Source of the DNA: Aureobasidium sp. EXF-3400
Lineage: Eukaryota; Ascomycota; Dothideomycetes; Dothideales; Saccotheciaceae
Reading direction: 5' to 3'
DNA length: 64,000 nt
Assembly: GCA_024195585.1 (NCBI GenBank)
Contig: SWBL01000188.1
Location: 1 to 64,000, forward strand
This document shows positions 21,659-33,192 of the stretch, one piece after another; position 1 is the stretch's first letter, and every line of letters starts with the position of its first letter. Made by a program: the position numbers and the translations under genes. The notes beneath the pieces are model-generated. The model saw nothing but the letters and a program-made list of their open reading frames with translations, did not search any database and was not told the origin of the DNA.

Positions 21659-22543
21659 TCAGGTAAGCACGACATCCAGAACGAGCTTTTGCACATATAT
21701 CCCAGACATCTCAGCAGATGCATCGGACGATTGAATGGACCTTGGATAATCCACACTCACCTTCTGACACCCTATGTCTCGCATTATCATCTCTATGTCT
21801 CGGGCCACCTCGATCAGCTTCTGAGAGAAATTTATCAACTCTTCTCCGTGCCCTATTATACGCTCCTCTGTATGAGGATGTGCGAGTCGAGCAGTGAAGG
21901 GCCATTTTCCCGAGCACTTGTCAGACTCAACTCTCAACTTCATACAGCTATCCAGACCCTTCAAAAGAGGCTCGACTGACCTTATGAAGCCTGGATTGAG
22001 GTAGAATCTATCTTCGTCCTCGGATGATGATTGCAGTGACCTTTTTACTTTTCCCATCTCCGCTTCGAGAAGTTTTTGTTGTCGTCTGATCGGCTCGATT
22101 CTTTTGTTCGTCTCTGAGGCGAGTAAGCAGAGTTGGTCGATGCACCGCTGACTCTGGGAAAGCATGTCTTGAATTTTTCTACCTTTACTGATTCTGGGTC
22201 CTTTCCACATCGCGGACAACACTTGGTTCCACGTTGCGGAAGCGGACGTTCGGAGCTTTTGAGCAGAGTGAGACTTTCTATCTGTTCTTTCTGACGATGT
22301 TTCTTTTCCAGATCGATAGCCTTCTAAAATCTTGATAAACTCTCCGATGCGTTCAACATTGGTGGTCAAAGTTTGGTTGTGAAATCTAACACCAGCAGTA
22401 ATCCTGCTCATGTTTGTCGCTACATTTCGCGTTTGACTGTATTCCTGAGACACTGCTCTGTCAGTCTCCCGCTGTTCCAATCCAAGGTCGGTCCATTGCG
22501 CTGCCGGACAGATCAGAATCGGGTGAGGCTGGTTGAGGTCCAT
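21659..22543 (-). CDS. hypothetical helical protein
   Basis: A minus-strand frame is open from about 22603. The first in-frame ATG is at 22543, giving 294 residues. The product is rich in Glu, Lys, Arg, Ser, Gln and Leu. It has long predicted helices, including a Lys/Arg-Gln-Gln-Lys-Leu-Leu-Glu-Ala-Glu-Met coiled-coil-like stretch near the middle and a Ser-Ser-Ser-Glu-Asp-Glu-Asp acidic patch. No catalytic motif, membrane segment or signal peptide is visible. An upstream exon is possible, because the frame is open 20 codons before the ATG and another minus-strand frame with Cys pairs lies at 22461-22676. I do not recognise the family; the length and helicity recall N-terminal helical domains of fungal STAND proteins, but no NTPase follows. 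Confidence 0.5.
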   Translation of the reverse strand: MDLNQPHPILICPAAQWTDLGLEQRETDRAVSQEYSQTRNVATNMSRITAGVRFHNQTLTTNVERIGEFIKILEGYRSGKETSSERTDRKSHSAQKLRTSASATWNQVLSAMWKGPRISKGRKIQDMLSQSQRCIDQLCLLASETNKRIEPIRRQQKLLEAEMGKVKRSLQSSSEDEDRFYLNPGFIRSVEPLLKGLDSCMKLRVESDKCSGKWPFTARLAHPHTEERIIGHGEELINFSQKLIEVARDIEMIMRDIGCQKVSVDYPRSIQSSDASAEMSGIYVQKLVLDVVLT

Positions 22544-23401
22544 CAACCAGGATGTGTGTCGTAAAGAACGATCTCGTTCTAGCCCTGGAGCCGTACGTTC
22601 CAACTGCAGTTCTGAATCTGGGGCATTCTCTGCATCTCACAGATATCGAAGTGTTTCTTGCGCAGGCTTTCAACATGCCTTAATCATTGTGCGCGACTGG
22701 GTATCATCTGGAGACAACGACTCGTTGTGGTCGTCATCAAATCTGCCAGGCCGCAAAGAATCTTAGGAATCCTCTTTGCTGGTTTGTTATGTGCTGACAA
22801 GCATCAAAACCTTTACAGGATGCATCTTCATGCATTGGCCATTCAGCTGCCAGGTGACCACACAAAGCTTGAGGATAGTTTCCATGCTTCGAAACCTCTG
22901 TTACAAATTTCTCGCCCGGTCCTCATGTAATCACGTTGATGATGAGTAGTTCGTTTCTAACCTGTTATTGTGTATTTTTGCACCGTCATGTCAATCTTAC
23001 AACAGGTCTTACTTCACGAAGGATCTATGATCTGCGCAATGACAGATATCATCCGGTATCTCTGAGTACCTCTGGTGAGAATTGCTTGCCAGGTTTGTCT
23101 GACCACATCCTCGCCAGGTCGCGAGGACGATTTGATCACGAAGCCAATCTTTCATGCCGTAAAGATCATGGTAACGCTGTGAAAGTATATGGAAACCCTT
23201 TGAAACATCATGGGCTACACTATGTGTGATCATAGTCACTTCTGCCTCACGGTTTGTCATCACTGGATCCGCTCGCATAGTTTCGTCTTAAACTCAGGAG
23301 TGCTCGTTCACGGAAGGCTTACACATTCCTTACGTTGTCAAAAGCATATATCAACTGCTTGCTCCGTCACCATATTGCCTCAGAGACGACGCACGCTCAA
23401 C
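22544..23401. other. intergenic
   Basis: Divergent region between the helical protein (minus) and the secreted protein (plus). Plus-strand frames 22658-22930 and 22936-23229 have no motifs. The open frame continuing upstream of 23402 is treated as 5' leader because the signal peptide begins at the 23402 ATG. Confidence 0.45.
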
Positions 23402-24448
23402 ATGAGGAACGACCAGATGAATTATTTGTGGATTGCTTTGCTTAGTCTTGCCGGATCCGCCGTCTCCGAGAAGGCCAAATGCGGGGACGGAGTCGAATTA
23501 AACATACAACAAGGCGATCGATCGACCTTCAGTATCCCACTTAACGAGACCTGTTCGGCTGCTCTCATCACTTTCAGCGATGGCACAGATCTGACGTTAG
23601 ATCTCCAGACTAACTCATGCCCTTACGCAAGCTCAGAGGCTCAGACGTTCACCACTATCATTGGCTCAGATACTCCCGAAGGTATCGCTACGCTCACTTT
23701 CCAATGTAGCGAACAAGTCTACTGCATGTCACTCGATGTTGTGGCAGCAAACAACTCGAACTCGGAGACTTCCATATACAGCGTTTGTGCAGATGCGACA
23801 AATTTGGCTCGCGAGTCCGGTGTAGCTGCTGGAGCAACTCAGGTCTCGGGGGCCAGCAACGGACAGATGCAGGCGGGAAACATGATGACTTCCGCTACGA
23901 CACCCTCAAGCCCTACACAGGCTCCGCAAAGCAATTGGACTACTACCACGGCTCTGGGTGGTGCTTTGACCGGTTTCAGCACGATACCTGGGGCGAGTGT
24001 ACTTGGGAATACCACAAATGCTACGAGTCTCGGTAGCTCCAATGGCGGTCAATCTCCTTCCTCTGATGGTTCCGCTATATCTGCTGGAACCGACTCCACC
24101 GCGACCACCATGGCCGCCACTTTTTCATCAGATACTTCATACTCATCGACCTTGCAGACAGTCACGGCATCACCAGGTGGGTCTGGTGATACGAATCCTA
24201 CTCTTACCACGGTAGCAATGCTCCCAACTGCTACAAGTTCACTGGACGCCAACGGGACCACTTCCATCGAGACAGCGAACCAGTTGCCAGGGGAGAATCG
24301 ACCCACTGGATCAAAACCTACAGAGGAACCAACAGCACCGCCTGTTGCGGCGCAGTCTCTTGGTAATGGCACTTCCACAGATCTTCCTACCGAAGTAGAT
24401 GGTCAGGACCCTTCGACGTGCGCTTGCTACCCGCTTCCCACTTTCTGA
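23402..24448 (+). CDS. secreted Ser/Thr-rich cell-surface protein
   Basis: 348 residues from the ATG at 23402. That start is chosen over upstream in-frame codons because it opens a clean signal peptide (Leu-Trp-Ile-Ala-Leu-Leu-Ser-Leu-Ala-Gly-Ser-Ala, cleavage probably near Ala-Val-Ser). The next 120 residues form a small Cys-containing domain with six Cys. From about residue 145 onward the chain is mucin-like: Ser, Thr, Gly, Ala and Pro with several Asn-x-Thr/Ser sites, typical of heavily O-glycosylated wall or adhesin proteins. It ends with a Cys-Ala-Cys motif and no hydrophobic GPI tail, so it is likely secreted or wall-bound rather than GPI-anchored. No enzyme motif is seen. The function is unknown; a role at the cell surface is inferred from composition only. 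Confidence 0.75.
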   Translation: MRNDQMNYLWIALLSLAGSAVSEKAKCGDGVELNIQQGDRSTFSIPLNETCSAALITFSDGTDLTLDLQTNSCPYASSEAQTFTTIIGSDTPEGIATLTFQCSEQVYCMSLDVVAANNSNSETSIYSVCADATNLARESGVAAGATQVSGASNGQMQAGNMMTSATTPSSPTQAPQSNWTTTTALGGALTGFSTIPGASVLGNTTNATSLGSSNGGQSPSSDGSAISAGTDSTATTMAATFSSDTSYSSTLQTVTASPGGSGDTNPTLTTVAMLPTATSSLDANGTTSIETANQLPGENRPTGSKPTEEPTAPPVAAQSLGNGTSTDLPTEVDGQDPSTCACYPLPTF

Positions 24449-25222
24449 TGGTCTACACATTGGATTTCTAACCTTGTGATTGACTCAATGTAGCATCCAG
24501 ATGGTGACGGTCAAAAGGCGGAGTCATGTATCGATAGAACTGCGAAGCTGCCGTTTCCTTGTATCGTAACAAATGATGTCTAGGCGAAGAGCTTCTCAGC
24601 GGGAGTTCGGATCTTGTAGCTGAGTCTGACTTTTATTGCCCTTGCCACCTCGGAACTCCAGTTCCACCCCGTTCTTGTCGGTTCACTCCCGATATCCTCA
24701 TTCTTCGAGTAGATGCGCTTTTTACTAGCGTGATTGGAGGCTATTTCTGATGGTGAGGCTGAAGCTCTCAATATACTGCTCGCTCTCATAACGATGTACT
24801 TCTGGGGTGTGATTCATGGCTGCAGGCATTTCTTGTATCCCTACGATCCCAAATTCTAGATCCACAGACATCGCCACTTTGTTACTGATGGAAGTTGTTG
24901 CTCTGTCAAGCGTCTTGACGCTTGACTCGATGATGTGACATGTTAGACCCCATAGTCAACCCCCTGTCCATCAACGACTAACAGTAATAAGATGGAGCAA
25001 TTCGAGAAGAAGCTGGGAACAGACACAAGCTTGTATTTACATCGTTCCATCGAGTTGTTTTGGTAGTGATCCATCGTGAGCGATACAGAGAGATGTAGCA
25101 CAAGTCTCGGTTTACGACGCGTCCGAAGTAGTTGCATTCTGTTTATATAGTTGGGCTCACACCTGCAGAATGGATTTTTCTGCTACAAGCTTTTCGATCT
25201 CCAAGGAGTGCACCATTTCACA
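24449..25222. other. intergenic between convergent genes
   Basis: The region lies between the 3' ends of the secreted protein (plus) and the SAT4-type gene (minus). Small minus-strand frames at 24580-24789 and 24943-25137 lack motifs. No terminator can be named reliably in a fungal sequence by eye. Confidence 0.5.
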
Positions 25223-26476
25223 TCAAACACATGCAACTTCGAACTCCACGGTCTTCAGAATTCGTCCAGAGTCGTTGAATTTGTCTTCATCCTTCGCAGT
25301 TGCCGGGAATCCACACCGTAATTCGAATTGCTCGAAAGCATGTGGGGGCGCAACGAGATCTTCCAGACTCTCCGAGTCGACTCGGCTGGGCAAGATGACC
25401 TTTTTGACTTTTGGTTCCATCGAAATCATCGCGCTCGACATATACCCGGACGGGGACTGCATAAGAAAAGACAAGGTACTCCCGATCCAGTCCAGCGTGA
25501 TGAGATATATCTGGACCTGACTGCAGATAACTATCGGCAGAGAGGTAACTGGATAGCTGCTATCTTTCGCACAATTCCAGACATAGCATAACCTAGTGAT
25601 TGCGGAAGTAACAATACTATCGCCATCCTGCGTCAGAATTCATACACGCACAAGTATGGGTCCAACTTACAGTCCCTTGAAGCCGCAAGCCTGTGAGCAA
25701 GTAATCTTCCGATGCCATGGATTCATCTTTAGTCTGAGCACGATGCGAAGGAAGAGAGAAACGGTCATAACCTCGCCCATGATGTCGAAAAAGCAGAATG
25801 CGGTCCAAAATATAGGCTGGAAGTCTCGTTAGTCCAGTCCAGCATAGAGAAAATATTCATATGTGCCCTATCATACCTGGTGGATACACATTTGAGAATG
25901 CAGATTCCACAATGGATGACTGCATTGAAAGATTGCTCCAGCCACGAACGAGATTGCGCCCAAGAGAGTGAGCACGAAACAGATTTTTAAGCTTAGTGCT
26001 TTCTTCTGAGAAGGGCCGATCTGTGGTAGAATCAAACAGTACCGGAACTTCGAGACAAAGGTGGCAACTACAAAGACCAATTGGCCCAGGTATTCAGTCT
26101 AGAATCAGGTCAATAAGATAGACAGAGCATGAGGGGAGTCGCTTTACCATCTGAAACACTCTCCGCTGCGCATTTGAAGAGAAAGAAGTTGCATAACCAA
26201 GACCTGACCGAGCCTGGAGTACGGAACATATCGTTCCCGCGATGATGAGGACCTTCATAGCCGTAAGTTCATCCATCTTCGACTGCTCTCTTACAATGTT
26301 CTTACAATTATGGAGACCAAGCCTGCGATATCTCTCTGGACCGGTCCTTCCAGTCCATTTTTCCTTTTCTGGCATGTAACAACACCAGCTAGCAGCACCA
26401 TTGAGAGGCCGCAAACTAGCGTCGCGATACTGAAAGATGATCCTGGATTCAGGACCTCATGATTGTCGTGCGACAT
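25223..26476 (-). CDS. SAT4-type rhodopsin-like seven-transmembrane protein
   Basis: Model: complement(join(25223..25616,25671..25816,25877..26098,26148..26252,26306..26476)), 345 residues. The introns are 54, 60, 49 and 53 nt with good GT/AG ends, and all phases close. Seven hydrophobic segments are visible. The first lies in exon 1 (Ser-Ile-Ala-Thr-Leu-Val-Cys), the second spans the exon 1/2 join, two lie in exon 3, one in exon 4, one across exon 4/5 (ending Thr-Ser-Ala-Ile-Thr-Arg-Leu), and the last around Pro-Ile-Val-Ile-Cys in exon 5. The Thr-Ser-x-Ile-x-Arg-Leu element and the Glu-Tyr-Leu-Gly start of helix 3 fit the fungal SAT4/PTH11-like integral membrane family. About 80 polar residues form a cytosolic tail. 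The family is abundant in Pezizomycotina, and a few members act as surface sensors. The ligand is unknown. Confidence 0.85.
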
Positions 26477-27417
26477 CACCGAGTCTCAACTCTCGGGCTG
26501 ATGGTGAGGGAGAAGTTATTGGATTGGGATACGACGATGAGGAACGATTGTTGATAAACTCTCTTGATCGTATACATGAAGAGGCACAGCATGGTCACAT
26601 GTCTTTTCTCGCTTCTCGTTGTCCCATGTCCGTGGTCAGCTAGCCATCAGAGTGATACAGGGCTTGCAGGACATCATATCGACAGCGCATAATTTGTCTC
26701 AGAGGCTTGGCATGGTGATCTTGGATCATCCTCGCGGATTCGAACCCGTGGGCGCTCTAGCAAAAGCTCGAGGAGTCAGCCCGGGGCCGCCAATTGCAAG
26801 CGTACAGATTTGTATGTCTGAGCGTTAGATAACATCTACATATTGGACCCCGGTTTTCTTTTGGGACCAACGTTCGTGCCACCAGTGGCACATCACAGCC
26901 TTCACATCATATCTCAGAGTCACAACCGAGACCCAGCTCACTTATAGCTGTTTGTCTTGGGCGTTTTTTTCCTGCTGACTCGAGCCGATCACTCCAGTCC
27001 CCGGCTCATGACCATTGTCTACTATCACATTTCCTTGAGTGGGGATACCGATGACTCGCACTTCTCATGGCCTGCTCAGACCCTAGCCTAGTCAATAAAA
27101 CATGCACTTGATTGTAGAACCGCGCTAGTGCAGTCCCCTAGCAGGTGCTTCTGCCAATTGACTGAAATAACGTTCATTAGTATACGGCGTATGTCTGTTG
27201 GTTACCGAATCTCAACGATCGTAACAACCATAACTTAGCAGGTCAATAAGCAATCTCACCATCATTGCCCTCTGAATCACGTATATCTGGAATGTTCGGC
27301 TAGCTGCACCCATAATTCGGAGTTTCGTTCGAATGATGGTAACTCAGTGAGCAGTCTTGATGACCAATCTTACAGGGATGTATTTTTTCCTCGCGCATTG
27401 ACTACCGCTGATCGACA
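26477..27417. other. intergenic, no gene seen
   Basis: Plus-strand frames at 26437-26643 and 26619-26828 are unremarkable. A GGTTCGAATCC-like box on the minus strand near 26735-26746 suggested a tRNA, but the arms do not pair. The 26.85-27.4 kb part contains no frame of note. Confidence 0.5.
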
Positions 27418-28686
27418 TCACCCCACTACCGCATCAAAGATTGCAAACATCCCCCGATGAGCCAGTCCGCCTTCATCTTGCTGCAAAGGTGTGATGCCAC
27501 CAAGCCACATGCGATGATAATCAATACCAGTGCAATTCCATCCCAGCTCTTCAAAGATACCGACAGCATATGAATTCCCGCCCCATACTTCTGCCGATAT
27601 GTAGACATCCGAGTACGGCATCTCATTTGGTTCTACACAGGCAGAAGCCCGGACCGCTGCAGCCTGTATCGCTGCTCTAATCAGCGTACGTGAGGCCGCT
27701 GCGTCTGCTGCGTAGACAGGGCCTAGACGATAACCTTCAGAGGCTCGACGAACAGCCACCCACCCATGAACACTTTCCTTATCGAATGCTTTTCCCTTCT
27801 CAGCAAGTGCCAGTCCGAAGAAGTCGGCACGGTTCTGGATCCCGATTCCCCAAAGATCGCCTCTCTCGAATCCAGTGTGGTCATAGTCGCTCTGCGAAAG
27901 GATCTCGCAGGGAATCTCTCTCAGATTTACCAAGTGAAGTTTTGATAAGTCGGAATCCAGGGCCGGAATTGTGACGAGGCTGGAAGAGGGAGACAACTTG
28001 TAAGACATGCATCGAATTGTACCCAGTGGAGACGCGACAAATCCTCGCCTCTCATAAGATGATTTCTGTTCAGCGACACTGTCTAGTCCCACGTAAGCGG
28101 TACCGTGTATTCTGAATTGATCCATAGCAGCGTCGAGTAAGGACCTCCCGAAGAATCTTCCACGATACTGTGACTTTACAACTACAGTATATGTTTCATT
28201 AGGGTAATCGCCTCGTCTGCGGATTTCAATGCTCTCCTACCGAAGAGACCGACCCATCCGGTCTTGTTTTCATAGATGGCGGCCAGGACGTGCCCAACGG
28301 GTGTACCATCGAGGTCCCCCAGTAGTATGGCATCCGTTCGTGAAGCCTTGAGGTAAGTTGCCAGGTCGTCGGACCAACGGTTCTGGTGCATAGGCTTAGC
28401 CTTGGTTCGGAGTGATCGAAAGTCGAGAAGAACCCACCCATCTAAGGTCTCTCATGGATTCCCACCATAGTTCAAAAGCTTCACTATGCGATCTCTCCAA
28501 TCTGATTGAATATCGCTGCATGCCCATCTCCAAAAAGTAAGGCACATGTTGACGGATATCCGTTGGAGGAATCTCGCTTCTTTTCTGTTCCCCCGTCGGC
28601 AAAAGACCGGAGTTTACCAGCCGCTTGTCATGCACACGTATTGCTTTTCTACCAGAGCCGAGCATTTCTCCGCCGTACGTTCCCAT
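27418..28686 (-). CDS. GNAT-family N-acetyltransferase
   Basis: Model: complement(join(27418..28181,28241..28382,28438..28686)), 384 residues. The introns of 59 and 55 nt (GTAGGA/TAG and GTGGGT/CAG) close in phase. The second exon end and third exon start rebuild the acetyl-CoA motif: Gly-Trp-Val-Gly-Leu-Phe-Val-Val, then Gln-Tyr-Arg-Gly-Arg-Phe-Phe-Gly-Arg-Ser, the Q/R-x-x-G-x-G/A loop of GNAT enzymes. Downstream a strand Tyr-Val-Gly-Leu-Asp-Ser-Val and Tyr-Glu-Arg-Arg-Gly-Phe complete the first domain. A second region, with Arg-Leu-Gly-Pro-Val-Tyr-Ala-Ala and a C-terminal Trp-Asn-Cys-Thr-Gly-Ile, resembles the Acetyltransf_18 companion domain. The first 53 residues are poorly conserved in appearance, so translation may start at the internal ATG near 28527. 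The acceptor substrate is unknown. Confidence 0.88.
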
Positions 28687-29109
28687 ACACTGGGTAAGCT
28701 AGCTTGATCGGAAACAAGAACACGACTTCTATGGTCACTGCATCAATGGAGCCACGATCACTTGCAAATCTCATTTTCTCCATTCAAAGCTCGCCGATCC
28801 TCATCTTACAGAGGTGCCAGTAATCAAAAGCAAAAAAGAAGTAAGAAAAAACAGGAACAGCTCTGCACCAGCTCGGCGAGCGCTTAAAGAGAAATAGTGA
28901 AGCGTGAAGGATAAAAAGAAAACGACCATCGCAAGTCATTCTGAATACCTGATGATCCGATAGCAACACGATTCAGGAGAGCTGATCCACCGGGCTCTCT
29001 AATCTACTGGCGCGGTGATGCCTTAGATAGGTAACTCCGGCTACTGGCTATGTCGATCAGTCAGGCCTCGACACCAGCTCGACTCGACCACTGCTCATGC
29101 AGTAGCCTT
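28687..29109. other. intergenic
   Basis: Short gap holding the promoter side of the GNAT gene and the 3' flank of the permease gene. A 61-codon minus-strand frame (28784-28969) has no motif. Confidence 0.5.
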
Positions 29110-30952
29110 TCAGAGTTTTGCTAAGGTCTCGAAATATCTACGTTGACGGATATAAAGCAGACAGCCCAAGACAAAAGTTCCTCCCCAGAGCAGCACCGCC
29201 CAGTTCATCGTCTGTAGGGTGACAGAAGACGAACTCGGCCAGAACGAAAAGATGAAGACGATGGTCGTCCAGATTATGGCTGTGATGTTGATCGCTAATC
29301 CAAAGCGGCCCATGTGCCACCGGCCCACTTGCAACTCTTGCTTCGTCCACCTCTTCCAAGCAAGCAGCGCAATGGGGAGCAAATACGATGCTAGATAACT
29401 AGCAACCATGAGTGAAATCACAGCGTTGAAAGCAGTAGCGGAGCCAACGTTGATGAGACCCAGGAGTAGTGTGATAACGAAGGAGAGTGCGATGGACCAG
29501 ATTGGAAGCTTGGTTCTATCATCTATCTTTGAGTCAGTCAGCAATTGCGTACTATGTCGGATTCGATCGTGGGACGCTTGCCTCCTTGAGATATGAAGAA
29601 CCAGGGAGCCCATCGTCGCGAGCGAATGCCCATGTCACCCTTGACGCTGCAGCAGTAACAGCAACGACTGCCGACACAAGCAATACCAAAAGTAGAGATG
29701 CGAGACCTGTGGTGAAGGCAGTCGAATTGGGTAGTGACTGCTGGAAGATCTGGATGAATGGAAATCCGGTTGGTGAGGTCAAGGCATCCTGCACGTCACC
29801 AATACAAAACAGCATTATCAACATCATCCCGATACCGAGGAAGCCATTGATACATATACTGACAACCAAGCTCCTCGGTACTTCGACTTCTGGATCTTCG
29901 ACCTCTTCGCACATGTGAATCACACCGTCGGCACCTGTATAGATATTAGGCATACCATCTAACTTGCGTGTGAATTTCGAATCAAAGCTTACCGAGGAAT
30001 GCAAAAACACTCGTCATGAGCCCGACAAAAACCGAAGTGCCGGGTGAGTAGCCTCCCAAAGTGAATAGAGTGGTGAATACTTCACTTGCGGAATTGTGTT
30101 TGGCGAAATAAGAGACCGGGACCGCGATCACAATGAATCCGATGATGTGGATCAACAGGATAATCCATTCGATGTGAGGTAGGAAGCGTATGAGCACAGT
30201 GTTGAATGCCAAAGCAAATAGCATGATGGCGTAAAGTACCAAAGTGACTTGCCAGCCCTTCGGAACATAGCTCGGGATGTTAAGGTTGACCAAGCCTAGC
30301 AAAACTTCGCTGGCGAGATAAGCAGCACTCGCGATATCCGCTTGCCAAGCCAGGAACTGTTGCCAGCCTGTCTCGCACAATCAACTTGCTCGTCTCGAAA
30401 GTCAAAAGCACTCCGGAAGCTGACTTACCTGTGATCCAGCTTAGAAATTTCCCGTATCGTGGTGGTGCGAGAGCTCCCACCCAATAGTACTGCCCTGCTG
30501 CATTTGGCATCCTACACATTCAGCACTCAGATACGTCACTGTTCGTGTTGCACTCACATGGAAACCAGCTCTGCGAGAGACAAAACGACCGCAAGATATC
30601 CGATGAAGCAGAAGATGAATCCGTAGAGGAGCCCGGCGGGACCGCCGTTCTCCAAGCCATATGTGAACACGCTGCGACAGATGGACTGTTAACGTTGTAG
30701 TCTCTGGTAAACCACGGAATATGCGTACAACAGCAGGCCCTCCCACGTTATCATGATTGTGCATGAAAAGCCTATCATCTGCCATCCATGGAATCTTTTC
30801 TAAAGCATTTGGTCAGGATGTGAATCGCGGAACAGAACCTTCAGGCGACATACCTCCATCTTAGGTTGCACGGTTCGGGGTTCCCCATCATACTTAGACT
30901 CCGAAGCCTCGACACAGATTCTCTTCCTCTCAGTAAGCTCGATAGAATTCAT
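29110..30952 (-). CDS. amino acid/choline/GABA-type permease (APC superfamily)
   Basis: Model: complement(join(29110..29526,29582..29934,29993..30367,30429..30511,30558..30671,30729..30799,30854..30952)), 503 residues in seven exons. All phases close. Six introns of 46-61 nt are seen; the last (29527-29581) is GC-AG. The product matches fungal choline/GABA permeases of the Hnm1/Uga4 kind: a cytosolic N-terminus, Lys-Arg-Phe-x-x-Trp-x-x-x-Gly-Phe-Ser, Asn-Gly-Gly-Pro-Ala-Gly, Ser-Leu-Ala-Glu-Leu-Val-Ser-Met, Ala-Gly-Gln-Tyr-Tyr-Trp-Val, and Phe-Leu-Ser-Trp-Ile-Thr-Gly. These are followed by about ten further membrane helices and the cytosolic loop Glu-Glu-Val-x-x-Pro-x-x-x-Val-Pro-Arg-Ser. It acts at the plasma membrane in proton-coupled uptake of small amines or amino acids; the exact substrate cannot be read. 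An in-frame ATG at 31042 would add 30 residues. No nonsense or frameshift is seen. Confidence 0.92.
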
Positions 30953-31783
30953 CCCGACTGGTGGCAGAACAGAAGGCTGGACAGAAGGTTGGGCGGCGAG
31001 TGTGACGAGAGGGTAATGCGTCCAAGTTATAGTGCTATTCATCTTCGACTATGGGAGTTGGAACAGCAGAGTGATTTGCGGGCTTCAAATCTTCCGCTTC
31101 TGGCGGGTGCTCTACCGACAGCATGGCTCTGCCGTCCCGCAAGTCTAGTTATCCAGTATGGCTATCAAGGTCTGTACGTGCGAAGAACGGCACAAATATT
31201 GACCCAGCATCAAGCGGGGCCATGGGATTTGGGGGCCTAGTTCTTCCGGTGCGACTTCCCCAGATTGATGTGGGGCTCAGTATTGATTATTACCAACAAT
31301 TTGTTCGGTTCCTCAACTCGATCTACAGGCTTGCTTTGGGACATGAAACTAGCGTAAGAGGTCCATACTATCTTACAAACATGATATATTCCCACCAATT
31401 TTTAAATTCAGTCGTCGTGTATTGCAGTGTTTTCGCGATGACTAAATTACCTTCGATACGGCGGAGTTAGTAATCTAACATGAATCTTCGCAATGCAGAA
31501 CTGCTTAAATTGATTGTGTCAGCGACAAACGCCAGCCATATTTGGTACGAATACGGGCTTCCGCATGCCGATATATTCACCTTCAAGTTATGGAGTTTGT
31601 TTAGTTTGCTAGGGTGTGAGAGTACCCAACGTTGGTCAAACAAACCAAACACTGCTTGCGCAGAAACACACGGGTTGATGATTTTCGGCTCAACTATCAA
31701 TGGCGATCCCTCAGAGACCATCAATAGGTTTGCGAAAGAATTCATGACATGAGGACAGTCTCAATATAGCCCTGGAGCACGGC
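30953..31783. other. intergenic
   Basis: Promoter side of the permease gene and 3' flank of the MIZ gene. Frames 31123-31470 and 31480-31752 (plus) and 31467-31745 (minus) are unrecognised and are probably chance frames. Confidence 0.45.
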
Positions 31784-33192
31784 CTACTCCATGCCGTCTA
31801 GAACGATTGCAGATGGAGCTTTTTCTATAACCCGCTGCCAGTTTCCCCTGTGGTCGACGATGATAGATCGAGTGTCCAGCTGATCCTTTGCTCTGAGGCG
31901 CTCTCGCACTTCGACAAGGAATCCATCCTTGACCAGTTTCCCCGGCGTGCATTCTGAAGAACATATCGGACAACGCCAGTCGTTTAGTGGCAGACGATCT
32001 GTGTCGAATGGCTTGGATCGAGTTTCGAGGAACACTTTGAGATCGAAGGCATCATGGTGCAAACAGTTTACCCCGCGAACAGGTATATCGAAGATCCGAG
32101 ATTGTGAAAACGGCTCGTAGAGATCAATCTTGATCACCGGTGAGATCCCAATGACATCAGCAGCAGCGCTACGATTTAGTGCCAGGGAGGTGGTTATAGA
32201 AGCTAGAATTTTGTCCTTTGAGATTGTCTTGCATCTTTCAACAATCTCCTGCCTGCTCCAGACAATCCAACGTTCAATGGCGACAGCGAAGCGCGAGATT
32301 CTACCCTGACTAGCGCGGATCATCTCGATCTCAACCTCGAGTCCATGGTATATCTCGAGCTGAGATGTGATATCTCTGACAAGCGATCCATTCTCGGGTT
32401 TGATTAGAAATTTGTTGATCTTCATATGAAACCCGCTAGGCAGATTTCTACCTGAAAAGGCTGCTGCTGTTTCCGAATCAGGTCTATGGACGAGCTTTAG
32501 TAAGATCCTCAAGTCTGTTGAGCGTGGACGGGACTGAAGATCTGGTATGTTGTACGATTGATCTCTGCAGAGAGTCTTGAGTTGTACTGTTGGTGTGACA
32601 ATGGTCGGCGATAAGCCCCCAATGCCTGTCGGTATGATGTCATAGTATTCGACTCCATCTGCCAGATGTACATAGTCAGGGAGATCAATGTGGAAGATCT
32701 GGCCGAGAGAACACGAGGCTTCTCCAAGAATCTTGAGGACGTCTGGACTCCTGAGACAGACCTCGATCTGTGATTTAAGCTTGTTGACCTGAGCAAAGTC
32801 GATTATGTTCAAATCGTCATGAATCTTTGCGAGGAAGAGAGACAAGAACGATCGTGTCCGATCGCTTAGCGCTGGAATTTCAAGGAGGTTGCGAACCAGA
32901 TCCAAGCCATGCGCCACCTTATGTAGGTCAAACGAGGAGGAAACCGCAGCAGGTGGAACCACTGCATGGTAGATCTAGGTTTTCGATACCTTGTCAATAC
33001 TCGTCTATGTTTGAACAAAGCGCAACGACGGTTTCTTACCAAGATTACAGCAAACAAGTCTCTGGTCGATAGTGCCCTTCGTACTAGATCCAGCGCTACT
33101 ATGTCAGTTTCCTGCAGGGTGTCAAATCTTCTATCGTATCGGAATCTATCGTCAAGCTCTGAGATATAAGTAGCAGGGGAGAAAGAAGACAT
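31784..33192 (-). CDS. MIZ/SP-RING zinc-finger protein (SUMO E3 ligase-like)
   Basis: Model: complement(join(31784..32974,33040..33192)), 447 residues. The 65-nt intron (GTAAGA donor, CCTAG acceptor, TATTGAC box) joins two frames in phase 0. The C-terminal region contains a PIAS/Siz-type SP-RING: Pro-Val-Arg-Gly-Val-Asn-Cys-Leu-His (Cys355, His357), Phe-Asp-Leu, then Trp-Arg-Cys-Pro-Ile-Cys (Cys386, Cys389), keeping the Cys-His-Cys-Cys zinc ligands. The Cys usually preceding Phe-Asp is Ala. Upstream, residues about 60-340 are Leu/Ile-rich alpha/beta sequence without an obvious SAP or PINIT signature. In yeast and animals this domain recruits the SUMO-loaded E2 enzyme and acts in the nucleus. 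Fungal genomes hold many divergent MIZ proteins of unknown target, and this fits that group. The start at 33192 is the first good ATG, although the frame is open further upstream. Confidence 0.85.

Noticed and set aside
26725..26810. tRNA-like box (GGTTCGAATCC on the minus strand)
   Set aside because: The bases around the box do not form a five-pair T-arm, no A-box or anticodon arm is found at the right distance, and no 7-bp acceptor stem closes.
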